DNA of 64,000 nucleotides from Serratia symbiotica str. 'Cinara cedri' (GTDB lineage: Bacteria > Pseudomonadota > Gammaproteobacteria > Enterobacterales > Enterobacteriaceae). Shown here one piece after another: positions 59,424-64,000 of this stretch (its first letter is position 1; every line of letters begins with the position of its first letter). The stretch covers positions 310,001 to 374,000 of the forward strand of contig CP002295.1 in NCBI GenBank assembly GCA_000238975.1. The letters are read 5' to 3'. The translations under genes were made by a program, and so were the position numbers. The notes under the pieces were generated by a model. It saw only the letters and a list, made by a program, of their open reading frames with translations, did no database searches and was not told where the DNA came from.

Positions 59424-60525
59424 ATGTTTAAAATTAATTCAGTAAAAAGCCAGCTTCAAGATTTATGCGAGCGAACTGCTGTTCTTAGGGGGTATCTTTA
59501 ACTATGATGCTAAAAAGGAACGCCTAGAAGAAGTGAGCGCTGAACTTGAGCATTCCAATATTTGGGATGCATATGAACATGCACAGGCATTGGGTAAAGA
59601 GCGTGCAAGGCTGGAAGTTATAGTTTCGACATTAGATCAATTAGTGATTGGCGGAGAGGATGTTAATGGTCTTTTAGAATTAGCAAAGGAATCTAAAGAT
59701 AAAGAGATCTTTGACGAGGCCGTGCTTGAGCTTAATCAGTTAATATCTAAGTTAGATGAATTAGAATTCTACCGCATGTTTCCTGGAGAATATGATAGTG
59801 CTGCTTGTTATCTTGACCTGCAGGCAGGTTCGGGTGGCACTGAAGCACAGGATTGGGCTAGTATGTTACTGCGTATGTATCTACGTTTTGCTGAAGCTAA
59901 AGGTTTTAAGACTGAAGTAATTGAAGAATCATATGGTGACATTGCAGGACTCAAGTCTGCTACTATTAAGGTTACTGGTTATTACGCATTTGGCTGGTTA
60001 CGCACTGAAACCGGTATTCATCGCTTAGTGCGTAAAAGTCCATTCGATGCATGTGGACGTCGTCATACATCATTTAGTTCAGTATTTATTTACCCAGAAC
60101 TAGATGATAATGTTGATATTAAAATTAATTCAACAGATTTACGTATTGATGTTTATCGTGCCTCTGGTGCAGGTGGTCAGCATGTGAATAAAACAGAATC
60201 GGCAGTACGTATTACTCATTTACCAACTAATATTGTTGTTCAGTGTCAAAATGATCGTTCTCAGCATAAAAATAAGGATCAAGCACTTAAGCAGTTGCAA
60301 GCTAAATTATATAATTTTGAAGTAGACAAAAAGAAAAATGCTCATAAACAGACGATGGAAGATAATAAATCTGATATTGGCTGGGGTAGTCAGATACGTT
60401 CTTATGTATTGGATGACTCGCGTATTAAGGATTTACGTACAAATGTTGAAATACGTAATACACAGTCTGTATTAGATGGTGATCTAGACAAATTTCTTGA
60501 AGCAAGTTTAAAAGCTGGGTTATAA
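59424..60525 (+). CDS. prfB: peptide chain release factor 2 (programmed +1 frameshift)
   Basis: RF2 ends translation at UGA and UAA. The first frame from ATG 59424 encodes 25 codons (MFKINSVK... VLRGYL) and stops at 59499-59501; the rest runs in +1 from 59500 to 60525, giving 366 aa (E. coli 365). The frameshift site is as in E. coli, with AGGGGG (59487-59492), TAT and slippery CTT (59496-59498), but the stop is TAA, not TGA; the residue after the shift becomes Asn instead of Asp. Domains: SPF tripeptide in RKSPFD (stop recognition), GGQ in [13 protein letters not shown] (peptide release), preceded by Ala as in most RF2. No clear Shine-Dalgarno precedes the ATG. lysS follows after 9 bases as in E. 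coli. Confidence 0.95.
59484..59502 (+). promoter_or_regulatory. RF2 programmed frameshift signal with UAA stop
   Basis: The sequence is CTTAGGGGGTATCTTTAAC. The AGGGGG element pairs with the 16S anti-Shine-Dalgarno, which is intact in the rrs of this window. The P-site CUU can slip to UUU. The A-site stop UAA (59499-59501) replaces the UGA that forms the feedback loop in nearly all known prfB genes, though the unfavourable C after it is kept. Confidence 0.93.
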
Positions 60526-60534
60526 GAAACTAAA

Positions 60535-62052
60535 ATGTTTAAGCAACAATCACAGGGTTTAGATGATTTACCAGCTCTCGATAACGAGATGCAGTCTCGT
60601 TATAAGAAACTAACTGCTTTGCGTGAAAAAGGCATAGCATTTCCGAATAATTTTCGCAGAAATACTATTTCTGATAAGCTACATGCCGCTTATGATAATA
60701 AGAAAAAGCAGGAGTTAGAGGTTCTCTCTATAGAAGTTACTGTTGCTGGTCGCATGATGACTCGCCGTATTATGGGTAAATCATCATTTGTTACTTTACA
60801 GGACGCAGGTGGTTGTATTCAGTTATATGTAGCGTGCGATGTACTCACTATAGATCTTTATAATGATCATTTTAAGAAATGGGATCTAGGTGATATTATA
60901 GGCGCACGCGGCACATTATTCAAAACTAAGACCGGAGAATTGTCAATAAATTGTATTGAATTACATTTATTAACTAAATCTTTGCGTCCGTTGCCGGATA
61001 AATTTCATGGTCTTACTGATAAGGAAACTTGTTATCGTCAGCGTTATTTAGACTTAATTGTTAATGAAAGATCTCGTGACACTTTTAAGCTTCGTTCTCA
61101 ATTAATAATTTCTATACGTAACTTTATGATAGAACATGGTTTCTTAGAAGTTGAAACTCCAATGATGCAAGTGATTCCGGGTGGCGCATCAGCACGCCCC
61201 TTTATTACTCATCATAATGCATTAGATATAGATATGTATCTACGTATTGCTCCAGAACTATATCTAAAACGTCTGGTAGTTGGTGGATTTGAGCGAGTTT
61301 TTGAAATTAATCGTAATTTCCGTAATGAGGGTATATCGTCACGTCATAATCCAGAGTTTACTATGATGGAACTCTATATGGCTTACGCTGATTACAATGA
61401 TTTGATTGAATTTATTGAATTATTATTTTGTACTTTGGCGGAGAAAGTTAAAGGTACTAGCTTAGTACATTATGGTGATGTAGTATTTGATTTTAGTAAA
61501 CCATTTGAAAAACTAGCAATAACAGAGGCGATCAAGAAATATCGTCCAGAAATTGATTTAGCTGATCTATCTGATATAGTGAAAGCTATAGCTGTTGCTA
61601 AATCTATTGGTATCGAGGTTGAAAAAAACTGGGGCTTGGGTCGTATTGTAACTGAAATTTTTGAAGCAGTCGTGGAAGGTCAATTAATTCAACCGACCTT
61701 TATTACCGGGTATCCAGCTGAAGTATCTCCTCTAGCACGTCGCAATGATCAGAACTCAGAGATCACTGATCGTTTTGAGTTATTTATCGGTGGTTATGAA
61801 ATTGGCAATGGTTTTTCTGAACTTAATGATTCAGAGGATCAGGCGCGACGTTTTGCTACACAGGCAAGTATTAAAGGTGTCTCTGATAGAGATGATGCAT
61901 TCTATGATGCCGACTATATAATTGCACTAGAGCATGGCTTACCACCAACTGCAGGTTTAGGACTAGGTATTGATCGTATGGTTATGCTATTCACCAATAA
62001 CCATACTATACGTGATGTAATTTTATTTCCAGCAATGCGTTTACAGAAATAA
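60535..62052 (+). CDS. lysS: lysine--tRNA ligase, class II
   Basis: Charges tRNA-Lys in the cytoplasm. The 505-aa product equals the E. coli length. The N-terminal OB fold binds the anticodon ([21 protein letters not shown], from about 65). Class II motif 1 is in [21 protein letters not shown] (near 200), motif 2 in [18 protein letters not shown] (near 260), and motif 3 in [13 protein letters not shown] (near 480). It starts 9 bases after the prfB stop, so it is co-transcribed and probably coupled to prfB as in enterics. No terminator is evident after it. Confidence 0.98.
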   Translation: MFKQQSQGLDDLPALDNEMQSRYKKLTALREKGIAFPNNFRRNTISDKLHAAYDNKKKQELEVLSIEVTVAGRMMTRRIMGKSSFVTLQDAGGCIQLYVACDVLTIDLYNDHFKKWDLGDIIGARGTLFKTKTGELSINCIELHLLTKSLRPLPDKFHGLTDKETCYRQRYLDLIVNERSRDTFKLRSQLIISIRNFMIEHGFLEVETPMMQVIPGGASARPFITHHNALDIDMYLRIAPELYLKRLVVGGFERVFEINRNFRNEGISSRHNPEFTMMELYMAYADYNDLIEFIELLFCTLAEKVKGTSLVHYGDVVFDFSKPFEKLAITEAIKKYRPEIDLADLSDIVKAIAVAKSIGIEVEKNWGLGRIVTEIFEAVVEGQLIQPTFITGYPAEVSPLARRNDQNSEITDRFELFIGGYEIGNGFSELNDSEDQARRFATQASIKGVSDRDDAFYDADYIIALEHGLPPTAGLGLGIDRMVMLFTNNHTIRDVILFPAMRLQK

Positions 62053-64000
62053 TATTATATATTTTAACAAGTTTACATCGTAATGTATTTCTTTATCTTC
62101 TTTAAAAGTCAATTATTTTCAACTGTATTAATAAAATATCTATACTATTTTCTACTTTTGGGGGTGTTATGATTAACTTAATAATTATTAATCTCCCATA
62201 AATTCATTAGTTATCAAGTAATATTAGCATAACAGCATGGTCTAAGGTAATCGGTACTAGTAGTTGTACTTGTTGACTTTTTACCAATCAATCGTACATC
62301 ACTTATAGTAAGCAGTTACTTATTATGATATATTGTTTATAATTAATAATCTTTTATAATATTATATATACTAATACAGTATAGTCTGGTAGTAAAATAG
62401 AAACTGCCTAAAGTTTATACCAGGGTAAAATAATTTTAATTTTATTTAAAATTATATTTATATTTTTTCTGTATTTAATGAGTGATAGTAAAAAATTTTT
62501 ATTTTAATTCTAAATATATCTTCATGTTCTTTTATGCAGGACAATTAATAGTATAATGTTATTAGGGATATTTTTATATCTTACTACTGTAAGATGTATA
62601 TCTATAACACTAGAAATAAATAAAAGAAATATATAAAATTTTAAATAGCAAATATTGTAATTTAAAATAGTAGTGTTGTGTATCAGTATACGCAAATAAT
62701 GTAAGATATTGGTATTTTAAACATCGCATTATTTATATTGATTAATTATTTTGTATTTATGTATTCATATGCATTGTTAATTTAAATATGTCTTCATAAG
62801 TAAGGGGTTAAAAGTTAATGTAATAATATTAAAATATTTTATTTATAAAGGTGGATTAAAAAATTTATCTTGTTTGTTAAAAATTTAAAATTAAAAATTA
62901 AAAATTAAAAATTAAAAAATTAAAAATTAAAAATTAAAAAATTAAAAAATTAAAAATTAAAAAATTAAAAATTAAAAATTATAATCTCATTATTGATTAT
63001 CTTAGAGTATGATATAATGATTTTTTAGTATTTAATATTTATAGGTACATGATAAAATTTTAATAAAATTTTTTATAAACTAAGGACGATAAAAGATATT
63101 AATATTATTGTATTACTTACTACGATAAAGGTAGTGTGTTTTTATGTGATAAGTACAATAATTCTTAATAACAAGAAATGTCATTTATTTAAACCATGAA
63201 TATAAGCATTAAATTTTTACTAATTATATATATTTATAATTTTACCATATATAAATACTTGGTGATATATATTATAAAGAGTATCTACGAGAGATAAAAA
63301 TTAATATTTATTACAAGTAAAAATAAAAATATTAATAATTATAGATTAAGTATTATTTGAATTAATCAAATATCTGAATATAGTAATTAAGTAGAAAAAT
63401 TTTTATATAGAGATATAGTATTGAAGTCAGATATTAGTTAAGTTTAATTTTTAAAATTTTGATGTATAACAATTACGCAAGACACATGTCATATCATTTA
63501 TCTCTTATAAAAATAAAATAATTATAAATTTTTGCAATCGCTTACAGAGCTTTTTATCTCAATTAACAGTATAATCTTGATATTTATTCTATTATTTTAC
63601 TATATCCTTAATAGGATATTAGTTAGCAATAACTCTGGGTATATAAATCATAATGTTATCTATAATTATTTATCTGTGAGTAATGGATACCTTATTCTAT
63701 TATTCCTTTAATACTCTGGGTAGCTGTTAAGGAAGGTGAATATATTATTACTTGCATGTACTATTTTAGTTTTATGAGTATATTTTATTTGGAGTATTAA
63801 ATATGAGGTTGATATAAGTTAATGGTTTATCTATTTTATAATAGGTAATATACAGTATATATATTTTAAAGTGGTTAGCATTAAATAAAATTCATGCATA
63901 CGGCTCAATACTCTTATTTTTATTATTAATTAATTGACAAGCCATACTTACTTTTGTAAGGAAAGTGACAGATTAAACCTCTAAAAAGTTAGTAACATCA
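62053..64000. other. eroded region downstream of lysS
   Basis: No gene to the window edge. Extremely AT-rich, with an A/T tandem array (62881-62982). E. coli carries unrelated genes beyond lysS; nothing here matches them. Confidence 0.75.
62881..62982. repeat. AT-only tandem array, ATTAAAA(A) units
   Basis: About 13-14 units of ATTAAAA or ATTAAAAA over some 100 bases with neither G nor C. The unit length varies by one A, typical of slippage in A-tracts. No coding potential. Confidence 0.9.

Noticed and set aside
59533-60525. prfB starting at GTG 59533 as a normal gene
   Set aside because: The upstream frame and slippery site match E. coli prfB codon for codon, so the gene begins at ATG 59424 with a +1 shift.

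Overview
The window is a piece of a decaying, AT-rich gammaproteobacterial chromosome. Every recognisable gene has its closest match, from memory, in Enterobacterales (Escherichia, Sodalis and Serratia type proteins and 16S rRNA). Genes and RNAs cover only about 37% of the 64 kb. The rest is 1-6 kb stretches of very low GC sequence without credible ORFs. Intact housekeeping genes in eroded DNA, single surviving members of former operons and no mobile elements fit a host-restricted insect endosymbiont of the Sodalis/Serratia kind. I cannot name the species from sequence alone.

Layout. 1-29.3 kb follows E. coli order, inverted, from alaS to clpB: alaS, csrA, tRNA-Ser, tRNA-Arg, gshA, ffh, rpsP-rimM-trmD-rplS, a pheA remnant, bamD, rluD, clpB. 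29.5-32.8 kb is an abnormal rRNA operon: promoter, boxA, 16S, about 1.2 kb of eroded DNA where the spacer tRNA and 23S should be, then 5S and tRNA-Asp. 34.7-62 kb is a second block collinear with E. coli: tktA, pgk, fbaA, rpiA, pepP, ygfZ, prfB-lysS. The join between the two blocks falls at the rRNA operon.

Function. The retained set covers translation (alaS, lysS, prfB, rpsP, rplS, rimM, trmD, rluD, tRNAs, 16S/5S), secretion and outer membrane (ffh, bamD), proteostasis (clpB, pepP), Fe-S and thiol metabolism (ygfZ, gshA), glycolysis and the pentose phosphate pathway (fbaA, pgk, tktA, rpiA), the RNA regulator csrA, and a chorismate mutase domain. Tkt and RpiA can supply erythrose-4-phosphate, the precursor of chorismate, so the lone chorismate mutase may belong to a reduced aromatic amino acid route.

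Most notable points: (1) the programmed frameshift site of prfB carries UAA where UGA is the rule; (2) rpiA is interrupted only by one extra A in an A7 tract, a candidate for rescue by transcriptional slippage; (3) pheA is cut down to a chorismate mutase with all its catalytic residues while the prephenate dehydratase part has decayed; (4) an rRNA operon without 23S; (5) many exact adjacent duplications of 18-25 bp and short-period tandem repeats in the eroded DNA.
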